From NCBI RefSeq assembly GCF_030816725.1, contig NZ_JAUSYG010000001.1, forward strand, positions 1,488,001 through 1,552,000: a DNA stretch of 64,000 nt. The letters are read 5' to 3'. The DNA comes from Pseudarthrobacter defluvii. GTDB taxonomy: Bacteria; Actinomycetota; Actinomycetes; Actinomycetales; Micrococcaceae. The position numbers and the translations under genes were made by a program. Positions 1 to 10,506 of this stretch are shown piece after piece. How positions within the stretch are numbered: the stretch's first letter is position 1; the number at the start of each line of letters is the position of its first letter. A model generated the notes under the pieces. It saw only the letters and a list, made by a program, of their open reading frames with translations, searched no databases and was not told where the DNA came from.

Positions 1-1
1 C

Positions 2-1600
<1,599 letters not shown>

Positions 1601-1610
1601 TTTCACCGAG

Positions 1611-1641
1611 GGCGGGGCCGACGCATTTTGCCGGCCCCGCC
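1611..1641 (+). terminator. Intrinsic terminator after rho
   Basis: A 10-bp perfect stem (ggcggggccg / cggccccgcc) with an 11-nt loop starts 10 nt after the rho stop codon and is followed by a short T-rich tract (tttgtcgtt). The T tract is weak, so termination may be partial. Confidence 0.6.
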
Positions 1642-1646
1642 TTTGT

Positions 1647-1757
1647 CGTTCGGATTTTGCCGCCCCCGCCCCTTCGCTGGGCGGCTTCGATCTTCGATCG
1701 TTCGCCGCCCAGCTCCGGCAGGCCCGATGCCACTCCCGGGGCGGCAAAATCCGAACG
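1647..1757. repeat. Nested inverted repeat between rho and prfA
   Basis: Perfect 20-bp arms at 1647-1666 (cgttcggattttgccgcccc) and 1738-1757 are separated by 71 bp. Inside is a second perfect 10-bp stem (gctgggcggc 1676-1685 / gccgcccagc 1704-1713). The element fills most of the 256-bp gap where many actinobacteria carry rpmE. It could be a palindromic repeat element or an mRNA structure; no open frame runs through it convincingly. Confidence 0.7.
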
Positions 1758-1827
1758 CCATGCAGTTATCTCACCAAATGCGGGCGCGCGTCCGGACGTG
1801 CGGTCAGTCTCCGCATGGCAGTCATTA

Positions 1828-1841
1828 GACTTGTACAAGTC
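1828..1841. promoter_or_regulatory. 14-bp perfect palindrome upstream of prfA
   Basis: gacttgtacaagtc is a perfect dyad ending 15 nt before the prfA ATG and just upstream of its aaagagg ribosome-binding site (1843-1849). Its position would suit an operator or a short leader hairpin. No regulator can be named from sequence alone. Confidence 0.35.
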
Positions 1842-1856
1842 GAAAGAGGTTTATAG

Positions 1857-2930
1857 ATGTTTGAGTCCGTACAGGGTCTGCTTGATGAGCATGATGCCAT
1901 CCAGGCGCAGCTTGGGGATCCTGCTGTTTATGCTGACCAGCGGCTTGCCCGGAAGCTTGGGCGGCGGTCGGCTCAGCTCAATGGCATTGTTGATGCCTAC
2001 CACAAGTGGGAAGGCCTCCGGGACGATCTTGCTGCCGCCAAGGAGATGGCTGCCGAGGATCCTGAGTTCGCTGCCGAGGTGCCCGAACTGGAAGCCTCCC
2101 TCGAGACGGCCGCGGCCAAGCTTCGCCGCCTGCTCATTCCGCGCGATCCTGACGATGCCCGCAACGTGATCCTCGAGGTCAAGGGCGGTGAAGGCGGCGA
2201 CGAGGCCGCCCTGTTCGCCGGCGACCTGCTGCGCATGTACAGCCGCTACGCGGAGTCCCGCGGCTGGAAGACCGAGATCATTTCCGCGACAGAGTCGGAC
2301 CTCGGCGGATACAAGGACGTCCAGATGGCCGTCAAGGGCAATTCCAACGACCCCGCAGAGGGCGTTTACGCCCGGCTCAAATTCGAAGGCGGCGTCCACC
2401 GCGTCCAGCGCGTGCCGGTCACCGAATCCCAGGGCCGCATCCACACGTCCGCCGCCGGAGTGCTGGTCCTGCCCGAAGTGGATGAACCCGAAGAACTCGA
2501 GATCAACCAGAACGACCTCAAAATCGACGTGTACCGCTCCTCGGGTCCCGGCGGGCAGTCCGTGAACACCACCGACTCGGCCGTCCGCATCACACACCTT
2601 CCCACGGGCATCGTGGTGGCCATGCAGAACGAAAAATCCCAGCTGCAGAACCGCGAAGCCGGCATGCGCGTCCTGCGGGCACGCATCCTGGCGCACCAGC
2701 AGGAACAGATCGACGCCGAGAACTCGGCCCAGCGCAAGTCGCAGATCCGCACCATGGACCGTTCCGAGCGCATCCGCACCTACAACTACCCGGAAAACCG
2801 GATCGCGGACCACCGCACCGGGTACAAGGCCTACAATCTGGACCAGGTCATGAACGGCGACCTGGAACCGGTCATCCAGTCCGCGATCGAGATGGATGAG
2901 CAGGCCCGGCTCGACGCCATCGGCGACTGA
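1857..2930 (+). CDS. prfA: Peptide chain release factor 1
   Basis: Class I release factor that reads UAA and UAG and triggers peptidyl-tRNA hydrolysis. The 357-aa length is normal for RF1. The catalytic GGQ is at residues 232-234 in '[10 protein letters not shown]', and the RF1-type codon-recognition tripeptide is PVT in '[14 protein letters not shown]'. The ATG is supported by an aaagagg Shine-Dalgarno sequence 7 nt upstream. It heads a run of closely spaced genes: prmC, 15 bp downstream, methylates the GGQ glutamine. The first 60 or so codons use unusually many T-ending codons compared with the rest of the gene and with rho. Confidence 0.97.
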   Translation: MFESVQGLLDEHDAIQAQLGDPAVYADQRLARKLGRRSAQLNGIVDAYHKWEGLRDDLAAAKEMAAEDPEFAAEVPELEASLETAAAKLRRLLIPRDPDDARNVILEVKGGEGGDEAALFAGDLLRMYSRYAESRGWKTEIISATESDLGGYKDVQMAVKGNSNDPAEGVYARLKFEGGVHRVQRVPVTESQGRIHTSAAGVLVLPEVDEPEELEINQNDLKIDVYRSSGPGGQSVNTTDSAVRITHLPTGIVVAMQNEKSQLQNREAGMRVLRARILAHQQEQIDAENSAQRKSQIRTMDRSERIRTYNYPENRIADHRTGYKAYNLDQVMNGDLEPVIQSAIEMDEQARLDAIGD

Positions 2931-2945
2931 CCGGAAACTGCACCG

Positions 2946-3845
2946 ATGACCGAGCCCACCTCCGCGGCGCCTGCCCAGACCCTGGCAGCGGCCGTCCGTG
3001 AGGCTGCGGCACTCCTGGCTGAAGCCGGTGTGCCGAGCCCGCGGGCCGACGCCGAACTCCTGGCGGACCACCTCCTCAACGTCGGGCTGGGGCGCCTGCG
3101 CTCCCTGATGCTGGGCGACACTCCAGCGCCGGCGGGATATGTGGAACTCGTAGCCGAACGCGCGCGCCGCATTCCGCTGCAACACATCACCGGGGTGGCG
3201 CATTTCCGCTACCTCGAACTGGCAGTGGGGCCCGGAGTGTTCATTCCGCGCCCCGAGACAGAGTCCGTGGTCCAGCTCGCCATCGACCACGTCAAGGGAA
3301 CGCCGCACCCGCGGATCGTGGACCTCGGGACGGGGTCCGGTGCCATCGCGGGCTCCATCGCGCACGAGGTTCCCGGCGCAGAAGTCCATGCCGTCGAGTA
3401 CAGCCCGTTCGCCCACGCCTGGGCAGCGAAAAACCTGACGCCGCTGGGGGTCAACCTCATCCTGGGGGACCTGCGCGACGCTTTCGGGGAACTCAACGGA
3501 ACAGTCGACGTCGTGGTTTCCAACCCGCCGTACATCCCCGCCGAAGCCATCCCCAACGAACCCGAGGTGGCCCTGCACGATCCGCCCGAGGCCTTGTATG
3601 GCGGGGGCGCGGACGGCATGGAACTTCCGACGGCGGCCGCGGCCTCCGCTGCACGGCTGCTGCGGCCCGGCGGCTACTTCGTCATGGAACACGCTGAAGT
3701 CCAGGCGGGCTGGATTGCCGCCATGCTGGCCAGGACCGGAACCTGGACAGCCATCACCACGCACCTGGACCTGAATGGCAAGGAGCGCGCCACCAGCGCC
3801 GTGCTCGCGGACCACACCATACGGAATGAAAGAATGGGCCAGTGA
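2946..3845 (+). CDS. prmC: Release factor glutamine N5-methyltransferase PrmC (HemK)
   Basis: SAM-dependent methyltransferase that modifies the GGQ glutamine of release factors. 299 aa, the usual length. It has the N-terminal helical domain that binds the release factor, the SAM-binding loop 'VDLGTGSGAIAGSIA', and the signature NPPY at residues 193-196 ('VVSNPPYIPAEAIP'). It lies directly after its substrate gene prfA and overlaps the next gene by 4 bp (GTGA), indicating translational coupling. Confidence 0.96.
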   Translation: MTEPTSAAPAQTLAAAVREAAALLAEAGVPSPRADAELLADHLLNVGLGRLRSLMLGDTPAPAGYVELVAERARRIPLQHITGVAHFRYLELAVGPGVFIPRPETESVVQLAIDHVKGTPHPRIVDLGTGSGAIAGSIAHEVPGAEVHAVEYSPFAHAWAAKNLTPLGVNLILGDLRDAFGELNGTVDVVVSNPPYIPAEAIPNEPEVALHDPPEALYGGGADGMELPTAAAASAARLLRPGGYFVMEHAEVQAGWIAAMLARTGTWTAITTHLDLNGKERATSAVLADHTIRNERMGQ

Positions 3846-4654
3846 CCACAACTTATGACTGCACCATCGACGACGAGCGCGCCCGGGGCCTGGAACACGC
3901 CCAGCGCGCCATCAGCGAAAAGAAGTGCGTCGTGCTCCCCACAGACACGGTGTACGGGATCGGCGCGGATGCGTTCTCGCCCCAGGCCGTCACCATGCTG
4001 CTGGTATCAAAGGGGCGCAGCCGCACCATGCCTCCCCCCGTCCTGATTCCGCGCATCAACGCACTGGACGGCCTGGCCACGGAGGTCTCGGCGGACGCCC
4101 GGAAGCTTGCTGAAGCCTTCTGGCCCGGCGGCCTGACCCTCATCCTGCACGCGCAGCCGTCCCTCGACTGGGATCTTGGCGAAACCAAGGGAACCGTGGC
4201 GCTGCGGATGCCCGCCGACGAAGTTGCCCTGGAACTGCTGACCCTCACGGGGCCGCTCGCCGTTTCCTCCGCCAACCGCACCGGCAACGCCCCTGCCCAG
4301 ACCGCCGCAGCCGCGCGCGAGCAGCTTGCCGACTCGGTGGAGGTGTACCTGGAAGGCGGTGCGCGGCCGCTGGAAGGTGAGGCCGGTGTGCCTTCCACGA
4401 TCGTGGATGCCACCGGGCCCGTCCTGCGCGTGGTCCGCAACGGGGCCGTAAGCCTGGACCGGCTCCGCGAACACGTACCGGGTGTCCTGGGGCTGGGCGA
4501 AATTCCCATGGCTGAAGAGGAGCCCGTCCCGGCGCAGGCCGACGCTGGAAATGCAACGGACGACGCCGGCTCCGCACCTGCCGCGTCCGGCTCCTCCGCA
4601 GTGACGGCTGCTGCAGCCGAACCCACCACACCGGCCGGGAACCAGCAGCCTTGA
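3842..4654 (+). CDS. L-threonylcarbamoyladenylate synthase (Sua5/YrdC family)
   Basis: Makes threonylcarbamoyl-AMP from threonine, bicarbonate and ATP for the t6A modification of ANN-decoding tRNAs. The YrdC fold covers roughly residues 15-210, with 'VLPTDTVYGIGADAF' and the SSANRTG motif near residue 141. The last 55 or so residues are an Ala/Glu/Pro-rich, probably disordered tail, not the classical Sua5 C-terminal domain. The GTG start overlaps the prmC stop. Widely conserved next to prmC in actinobacteria. Confidence 0.93.
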   Translation: MTTTYDCTIDDERARGLEHAQRAISEKKCVVLPTDTVYGIGADAFSPQAVTMLLVSKGRSRTMPPPVLIPRINALDGLATEVSADARKLAEAFWPGGLTLILHAQPSLDWDLGETKGTVALRMPADEVALELLTLTGPLAVSSANRTGNAPAQTAAAAREQLADSVEVYLEGGARPLEGEAGVPSTIVDATGPVLRVVRNGAVSLDRLREHVPGVLGLGEIPMAEEEPVPAQADAGNATDDAGSAPAASGSSAVTAAAAEPTTPAGNQQP

Positions 4655-5421
4655 TGGCGCTGGACCGCCAGCAGATTCCCGTCCTGGACGTCCACGCGAC
4701 ACCCCTGCGCGTTCCCGAACTGGTCGCGGAACTCAACGGGTTCATCGCGGACGGCGGGACCCGTACTGTCCTGGGCCACAACCTGCACAGCGTCACGCTC
4801 ACCTTGTCCGACGACGGCTTCCGCCGCCTCTATGAGGAAAGCGACGTGGTGCTCCTGGACGGCGCACCCGTGCTGTGGCTGTGGGGGAGGACCGGCAACG
4901 CCGAAGGCCCGGTCATGGACTACCGGCTGGGTACCACCGACTGGCTGCCGGCCCTGGACCAGGTGCGCGGCCTCGACCGCATCGCGGTGGTCGGGGCCGG
5001 TCCGGAAGCGAACGCAGGCGCGGTCAGCAGGTTGAAGTCGATTGTGCCAGGGGCGCATGTGTGCGGGTTCCCCGGGGAGGGCTGGGGCCCGGACCTTGAG
5101 GAAGCTGCCGTTGAGTGGCTGCACCGAGAACAGCCGCAGCTGGTCCTGCTCGGCCTCGGCATGCCGCTCCAGGAGCAGGTCCTGCAGCGCCGGCTCGCTG
5201 ACATGCCGCCTGCCGTTTACTGCGCCGTGGGCGGTGCCATCGAACAGCTCGCGGGAGTGCAGAAGCTTGCCCCCCGGTGGCTGGGCAGGATGGGACTGGA
5301 GTGGGCCTGGCGGCTGCTCCTGCATCCCCGCCGCGTTGCCTACCGTGTCCTGGGGGAGCCGTGGGTCCTGCTGTGGCTCCTGGCTGCACGGCGGCTCAGG
5401 AAGCAGCGGACCGGCAGGTAG
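4654..5421 (+). CDS. WecG/TagA/CpsF-family glycosyltransferase
   Basis: GT26-type transferase of 255 aa. Family members add N-acetylmannosaminuronic acid, N-acetylmannosamine or related sugars to lipid-linked intermediates at the cytoplasmic membrane. Family marks are 'LGHNLHSVTL' near the N-terminus and 'VLLGLGMPLQEQVL'. The ATG at 4654 overlaps the previous stop by one base; a TTG at 4651 is also possible. With the following GT2 enzyme and the wecA-type gene it forms a surface-polysaccharide group inside an otherwise conserved housekeeping block. The sugar donor cannot be deduced. Confidence 0.87.
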   Translation: MALDRQQIPVLDVHATPLRVPELVAELNGFIADGGTRTVLGHNLHSVTLTLSDDGFRRLYEESDVVLLDGAPVLWLWGRTGNAEGPVMDYRLGTTDWLPALDQVRGLDRIAVVGAGPEANAGAVSRLKSIVPGAHVCGFPGEGWGPDLEEAAVEWLHREQPQLVLLGLGMPLQEQVLQRRLADMPPAVYCAVGGAIEQLAGVQKLAPRWLGRMGLEWAWRLLLHPRRVAYRVLGEPWVLLWLLAARRLRKQRTGR

Positions 5422-5475
5422 CAGCTAAAACGGCGGCTGATTAGCGGCCGAACGAGCGTCAGAGCCGGCGCGGAC

Positions 5476-6372
5476 CTAGAACTTCTGGTCCTCCAGTGGG
5501 CCAAAGCCCCTGCCCCGCAGGCCCGCGCTGAACGAACGCGCCCAGCCCAGAAAGCCCGGCAGGTCGCGGCGCTGCAGGAAGTAGCCCAGGTAGCCGCCGA
5601 CGTCGGCCACGAACGAGCGCACCCGGAAGTACCTGCGGATGAGGTAGCCACGGTTCCGGTAGTAGTAATGGCGCTTGAAGGCGGAGTCGGGGACGATCAC
5701 GTGCCAGCGGGCGCCGTAGACATGCTGCGTTTCCGAAAAGGCATGCGGGTGGGTGATGGCGGTGGTGGTCACCGTGCCGAAACGGATTCCGGCCTTGCGG
5801 AGGCGGATGGTGAAATCCACCTCGTCGCCGCGGATGAACAGGCGCATGTCCGGCAGGCCCACTTTGAAGAACACGTCGGACCGGATCAACGCACCGTTGA
5901 AAAAGTGGCCGTCATCGGGCAAGAAACCAAGTTTTTCGACTTCCGCACGGTCGTGCGTGACTTTGCCTTCGAGGCGGAAGAAAAAGGACAGCCTGTCAGG
6001 ATGTCCGGGCGCTGTCACCAAGGGGACCACCGCCTCCAGGTCGCGTGCCTCCGCCTCGCGAAGCAGCGTGGCGAGGCATTCCGGATCGGCGGGCTCGGCG
6101 TCGTCGTCCATCATCCAGATCCAGCGGGCACCGCTGGCGACCGCCTTAAGCGCAGCCAGTGCAAATCCGCCGGCGCCTCCCAGGTTGGCCTCGGAACGGA
6201 CATAGTCCACGTTGGGGTGCGCCGCCGCCACCTCCGCGGCCGGTGTGGTGCCGCTGTCCACCAGGCAGATCGTGTCCACCTGCCGGCTCTGTGCATTGAT
6301 CGAATCCAGCAGGACGGAGAGTTCCTTGGGCCGGTCGAACGTCACGGCGGCAACCGCAATGCGGGGGGTCAT
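5476..6372 (-). CDS. Family 2 glycosyltransferase, GlfT1-like
   Basis: 298-aa cytoplasmic GT-A transferase. It shows the nucleotide-sugar site near the N-terminus ('VAAVTFDRPKELSVLLDSI'), 'NLGGAGGFALA', the metal-binding DxD-type motif in 'WIWMMDDDAEP', and the GT2 acceptor-side segment 'DEVDFTIRLRKAG'. The combination resembles galactofuranosyl- or rhamnosyl-transferases of actinobacterial cell-wall polymers; the exact sugar is unknown. The start is supported by aaagga 5 nt upstream. It is transcribed towards the convergent WecG-type gene and divergently from wecA. Confidence 0.88.
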   Translation of the reverse strand: MTPRIAVAAVTFDRPKELSVLLDSINAQSRQVDTICLVDSGTTPAAEVAAAHPNVDYVRSEANLGGAGGFALAALKAVASGARWIWMMDDDAEPADPECLATLLREAEARDLEAVVPLVTAPGHPDRLSFFFRLEGKVTHDRAEVEKLGFLPDDGHFFNGALIRSDVFFKVGLPDMRLFIRGDEVDFTIRLRKAGIRFGTVTTTAITHPHAFSETQHVYGARWHVIVPDSAFKRHYYYRNRGYLIRRYFRVRSFVADVGGYLGYFLQRRDLPGFLGWARSFSAGLRGRGFGPLEDQKF

Positions 6373-6657
6373 GGGGGTCCTTTCAGCATGGCCGCCAGGG
6401 AGTTCCCCACCCGTTGTGCGCCCGTGTGGCGCGGAGCCATGGTGCCGGTGGCACTAGTATCTTTGACTAGAGTCCACTGTAATACAGCCCTGTAAGGCGC
6501 TGCGCGTAAGTCTGGCGCACTGCCTGCTGCGCGCTCGGCGACGGAGAAGTTTCATTTATCGAAGAACAGATTCCCGGCCAGTGAGCCCTTCCACCAAGGA
6601 CCGGCTGCCGGTGCAGCAAAACGGCTTCGACACCACTCCTGAAACGGTGCCCGCCCC
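6373..6657. other. Divergent intergenic region between GT2 gene and wecA-type gene
   Basis: 285 bp with no recognised gene. It contains a TTGACT hexamer (6463-6468), an 11-bp palindrome ctgtaatacag (6477-6487) and a small GTG-initiated frame (6581-6661, 26 codons) whose TGA overlaps the wecA ATG. No -35/-10 pair with good spacing is obvious. Confidence 0.4.
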
Positions 6658-7770
6658 ATGATCATGTACCTGCTCATGGGGCTGACTGCTGCCCTGGTGT
6701 CCTACGCTGCCACGTGGGGAGCCCGGGTGGTGGGCCACAGGCTCGAGCTGCACCTGCCCATCCGCAGCCGGGACATGCACTCCATCCCCGTCTCCAGGCT
6801 GGGTGGCGTGGCGATCTTCCTGGGCGTCATGGTGGCGCTGGTCATTGCCAGCCAGTCGTTCTTCGTCAAGGACATCTACCGGAACAACTTCTCGCCCTGG
6901 GGCGTCCTTGCCGGCGCGGCCGTGATTGTCCTGGTGGGCGTGGCGGACGACCTGCTGGACATCCGGTGGTGGGTCAAGCTGATTGGGCAAAGCCTGGCCG
7001 GACTGACGGTGGCCATGTGGGGGGTCCAGATGACCATCGTCCCCTGGGTTCCAGAGCCCATCTACCTGCAGAACGAAACGCTTCGGGTGGTGCTGACGGC
7101 CGGGCTGATCGTGACCACCATGAATGCCTTCAATTTCATTGACGGACTGGACGGCCTCGCCGCGGGGGTGGCGATCATCGGCGGCACGGCATTCTTCTTT
7201 ACCGCCTACTGGGTGCACCGGAACGCGGTGCTGCTGGACTACTCGGACCTGGCGACCCTCATCACGGCGGTGCTGGTGGGAGGGTGCCTGGGCTTCCTGC
7301 CGCACAACTGGTTTCCCTCCAAGATCTTCATGGGTGATTCCGGCGCCATGCTGATCGGGCTGCTCATGGCTTCGGCCGGCGTGGTGTCCACGGGACAGAT
7401 CAGCTCGGGCCTCTACGACCGCGCCAACGGTATCTCCACCGTGATCCCCATCCTGCTTCCGTTCGCCGTCCTCTTCCTTCCGCTGCTGGACCTGGGCCTT
7501 GCCGTGGTCCGCAGGACGGCGCGCGGGCGTTCCCCCTGGTCCGCGGACCGCGGCCACCTGCACCACAAACTGCTGGATATCGGCTACTCTCACCGCACCG
7601 CGGTGATCCTGATGTACCTCTGGACTGCGGTGCTCTCTTTCGGCGGCCTGGCGTTCGCAATCTTCCCCTGGCACATCGTGCTCGCCGTCGACATCTTTGC
7701 GACGCTGGTCATGGGACTGGTCACGGCCTGGCCGTATTTGTCCCGCGGCAACGGGGAAACGGCGGCCTAA
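6658..7770 (+). CDS. wecA: Polyprenyl-phosphate GlcNAc-1-phosphate transferase (WecA/MraY family)
   Basis: Integral membrane enzyme that transfers a sugar-1-phosphate, probably GlcNAc-1-P from UDP-GlcNAc, to polyprenyl phosphate, the first step of lipid-linked wall-polymer assembly. 370 aa with about ten hydrophobic segments. Family motifs are visible: VADDLLD near residue 95, NFIDGLDGLAAG near 158-169, FMGDSGAML near 224-232, and a late basic/His loop 'RGHLHHKLLDIGYSHR'. In M. tuberculosis the same position upstream of the atp operon is held by rfe/wecA. Not MraY, which sits in the division cluster. Confidence 0.93.
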   Translation: MIMYLLMGLTAALVSYAATWGARVVGHRLELHLPIRSRDMHSIPVSRLGGVAIFLGVMVALVIASQSFFVKDIYRNNFSPWGVLAGAAVIVLVGVADDLLDIRWWVKLIGQSLAGLTVAMWGVQMTIVPWVPEPIYLQNETLRVVLTAGLIVTTMNAFNFIDGLDGLAAGVAIIGGTAFFFTAYWVHRNAVLLDYSDLATLITAVLVGGCLGFLPHNWFPSKIFMGDSGAMLIGLLMASAGVVSTGQISSGLYDRANGISTVIPILLPFAVLFLPLLDLGLAVVRRTARGRSPWSADRGHLHHKLLDIGYSHRTAVILMYLWTAVLSFGGLAFAIFPWHIVLAVDIFATLVMGLVTAWPYLSRGNGETAA

Positions 7771-7776
7771 CACCGG

Positions 7777-7805
7777 TTCTGAATTATTTCTATCTCGTGT
7801 AGAAT
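7777..7805 (+). promoter_or_regulatory. Probable promoter of the ATP synthase operon
   Basis: TTCTGA (7777-7782) and TAGAAT (7800-7805) are separated by 17 bp, in an AT-rich patch between wecA and the first atp gene. The transcript leader would be about 70 nt. Confidence 0.5.
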
Positions 7806-7881
7806 TTAGGGGCAGCCCAAGCTGCCACTCCACCCCCTGCCTCCTGGTGATCCGCCACGTGGTGCCGACGATTGGGATCGA

Positions 7882-8364
7882 ATGACCTCCAACGCCGAGT
7901 CCGGACCTGCCTCCGGCAATGGTCCAGTTGGCGCCTCCGGTCCCACGCCTTCTCTCTGGCTGAACCTGCTCAAGCGCAGTTCGATTGCCGCGGCGGCGGG
8001 ACTTGTGCTGTGTGCCATCCCCGCCGCACTCCTTAACGGACCCACCGGGGCCGTATCGAGTGTCCTCGGCGGCCTGCTGGTGATGCTGTTCTTTGGCATC
8101 AGCCTGTTGGTGGGGCACTTCGTGGGGCGCAGCAACCCCTCCGGGGCAATCGGCATGTTCGTCGCCACCTACTTCATCAAGGTGGTGGGTTTTGCCGTGG
8201 TCCTGTTCGCCATCGGTGCACCGGAATGGCTTCACGGCCGATGGTTCATCATCGGCGCGGTGGTTGCCGTTATCCTCTGGCAGGCTGCGGAGATCCACGG
8301 CTTCAGCCGGGCCCGCCTCCAGATCTACAACGATCCAGAAGACAAGGGAGCAACCGATGCGTGA
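7882..8364 (+). CDS. atpI: ATP synthase subunit I-like membrane protein
   Basis: 160-aa protein with a Ser/Pro/Gly-rich N-terminus of about 30 residues and four predicted membrane segments (roughly 42-62, 68-90, 102-124 and 130-150). Position and topology match the AtpI/subunit I family that heads atp operons and is thought to help c-ring assembly or Mg2+ supply. Sequence conservation in this family is weak, so the call leans on context. Overlaps the next gene by 8 bp. Confidence 0.72.
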   Translation: MTSNAESGPASGNGPVGASGPTPSLWLNLLKRSSIAAAAGLVLCAIPAALLNGPTGAVSSVLGGLLVMLFFGISLLVGHFVGRSNPSGAIGMFVATYFIKVVGFAVVLFAIGAPEWLHGRWFIIGAVVAVILWQAAEIHGFSRARLQIYNDPEDKGATDA

Positions 8365-8695
8365 CCGGAAGAAGCCCGCCGGCGCCGCGCACGGCACACG
8401 CGGATCCAATGGCTCCGCACCTGCTGCTTCCGACGCTCCGACCGATGGTGGCTACAACGCTGGAATGGCTGTATTCAGCTACATCATTGGCGGAATCATC
8501 GTCTGGAGTTTGATAGGGTGGGGACTGGATTATCTGTGGGGAACGCGCTGGATTGTGCTCGCAGGCGCTCTGCTTGGAGCCGTCGGAGGTTTCTACCTTT
8601 CCCACATGCACGGCCTCACCAGTTCCCGCAAAAATGCTGATGAGCGCCATGCTCCCAGCGCACCGTCCCAGGACGGAAAAGATAATGCCAAATAA
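8357..8695 (+). CDS. AtpZ/AtpI-family two-helix membrane protein
   Basis: 112-aa protein starting at the ATG at 8357 inside the end of the preceding gene. Hydrophilic Ala/Ser-rich N-terminus, then two membrane helices ('VFSYIIGGIIVWSLIGWGLD' and 'WIVLAGALLGAVGGFYLSHM') separated by a short loop, then a polar tail. This is the architecture of the AtpZ (ATPase gene 1) family, which accompanies AtpI in F-type ATPase operons. Role inferred as an assembly or ion-supply partner of F0. Confidence 0.7.
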   Translation: MRDRKKPAGAAHGTRGSNGSAPAASDAPTDGGYNAGMAVFSYIIGGIIVWSLIGWGLDYLWGTRWIVLAGALLGAVGGFYLSHMHGLTSSRKNADERHAPSAPSQDGKDNAK

Positions 8696-8776
8696 TTTCA
8701 CAGGGGGAACAGCAGGCTGTCAGGCTGCCGGACCCCGCCCAACGCCCAATGATGGACACTGCAGAGAGGAAACGCG

Positions 8777-9577
8777 TTGATCGCGCTTGCGCTCCCGGCC
8801 CAAGATTCAGGAGAGTTCACTCCTCCTGGTATTAACGAAATGCATTTGCCGGCAATCCTGCCGTGGGGTGCCGCAGAAGGATTCTCCAAGCAGATGCTGC
8901 TGGTCCTCCTCTCTGTCGTCTTTATCGCCGTCTTCTTCGTGCTGGCCGCACGCAAGCAGCAGCTGGTACCCGGCAAGCTCCAGTTCGCCGGCGAAGCAGC
9001 CTACGGCTTCGTCCGCAACGGCATCGCCAAGGACATCATTGGCGGCAGGGACTTCATCAAGTACGTCCCCCTGCTCTTCAGCCTGTTCTTCTTCATCCTG
9101 GTCAACAACATCTACGGCGCCATTCCGGTGTTCCAGCTCCCCACGTTCTCGCACGTGGGTGGAGCGTACGTGCTGGCCGGCCTGGTGTACATCACCTGGA
9201 TCGCCATCGGCGTCAAAAAGAACGGACTGCGCTACTTCAAGCTGGCCACCGTCCCGTCGGGCGTCCCGTGGTACATCCTGCCGATCGTCATTCCCATCGA
9301 GATCATCTCCAACTTCGTTGTCCGGCCCGTCACGCACAGCCTCCGTCTGTTCGCCACCATGCTCGCCGGCCACCTGATCGTGATGATCGCCGGATCCGGC
9401 ATCGAGTACCTCATCATGCAGGAGAACCTCCTGCTGAAGGGCACCTCGCTCCTGGTCCTGGCCGGTGCCATCGCCATGTACATGCTCGAAGCCCTGATCA
9501 TGGTCCTGCAGGCCTACGTCTTCACGCTGCTGACCGCGATCTACATCGAAGGCGCGCTCCACGCCGACAGCCACTAG
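8777..9577 (+). CDS. atpB: ATP synthase F0 subunit a
   Basis: Membrane subunit forming the proton half-channels against the c-ring. 266 aa with several transmembrane helices. The essential arginine is R190 in '[14 protein letters not shown]', matching the SLRLFGN motif of the family. TTG start preceded by gagaggaaa. Confidence 0.96.
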   Translation: MIALALPAQDSGEFTPPGINEMHLPAILPWGAAEGFSKQMLLVLLSVVFIAVFFVLAARKQQLVPGKLQFAGEAAYGFVRNGIAKDIIGGRDFIKYVPLLFSLFFFILVNNIYGAIPVFQLPTFSHVGGAYVLAGLVYITWIAIGVKKNGLRYFKLATVPSGVPWYILPIVIPIEIISNFVVRPVTHSLRLFATMLAGHLIVMIAGSGIEYLIMQENLLLKGTSLLVLAGAIAMYMLEALIMVLQAYVFTLLTAIYIEGALHADSH

Positions 9578-9681
9578 GCACCACGCCGGGGGCTCCTCCC
9601 GGCACACCACAGTCTTCCCCTCGCGGGGATGAAGCAACCCAAACAACCTGCCACACAAGTGGCATCTTGAAAGGAAAAAAA

Positions 9682-9900
9682 ATGGAAGGCTCCATCAACG
9701 GCTCCCTCAACCTCATCGGCTATGGCCTCTCGGCTATCGGCGGTGGTATCGGTGTGGGTCTCGTGTTCGCTGCCTACATCAACGGCGTTGCACGCCAGCC
9801 GGAAGCCCAGCGCGTCCTGCAGCCGATCGCATTCCTTGGCCTGGCGCTGACCGAAGCACTCGCCATCCTGGGCCTGGTCTTCGCTTTCGTTCTCAAGTAA
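9682..9900 (+). CDS. atpE: ATP synthase F0 subunit c
   Basis: 72-aa hairpin proteolipid of the rotor ring. Glycine-rich helix 1 ('[16 protein letters not shown]'), polar loop RQP at 38-40 and proton-binding Glu58 in '[13 protein letters not shown]'. The ATG at 9682 has a strong aaagga Shine-Dalgarno sequence followed by an A-run, which fits the high c-subunit stoichiometry. Confidence 0.96.
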   Translation: MEGSINGSLNLIGYGLSAIGGGIGVGLVFAAYINGVARQPEAQRVLQPIAFLGLALTEALAILGLVFAFVLK

Positions 9901-9951
9901 ACCTTTAGAACCTCAGCGAACATTCAGAACCGAGTAGATAAGGACGGGTGA

Positions 9952-10505
<554 letters not shown>

Positions 10506-10506
<1 letters not shown>

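Noticed and set aside
1851..3851. Long minus-strand frame opposite prfA and prmC
   Set aside because: It mirrors two clearly homologous genes; its residues are the antisense image of GC-rich codons and show no domain.
6463..6491. TTGACT followed by TAATAC or TGTAAG as a wecA promoter
   Set aside because: Spacers of 11 or 22 bp are unsuitable for a sigma-70-type promoter.
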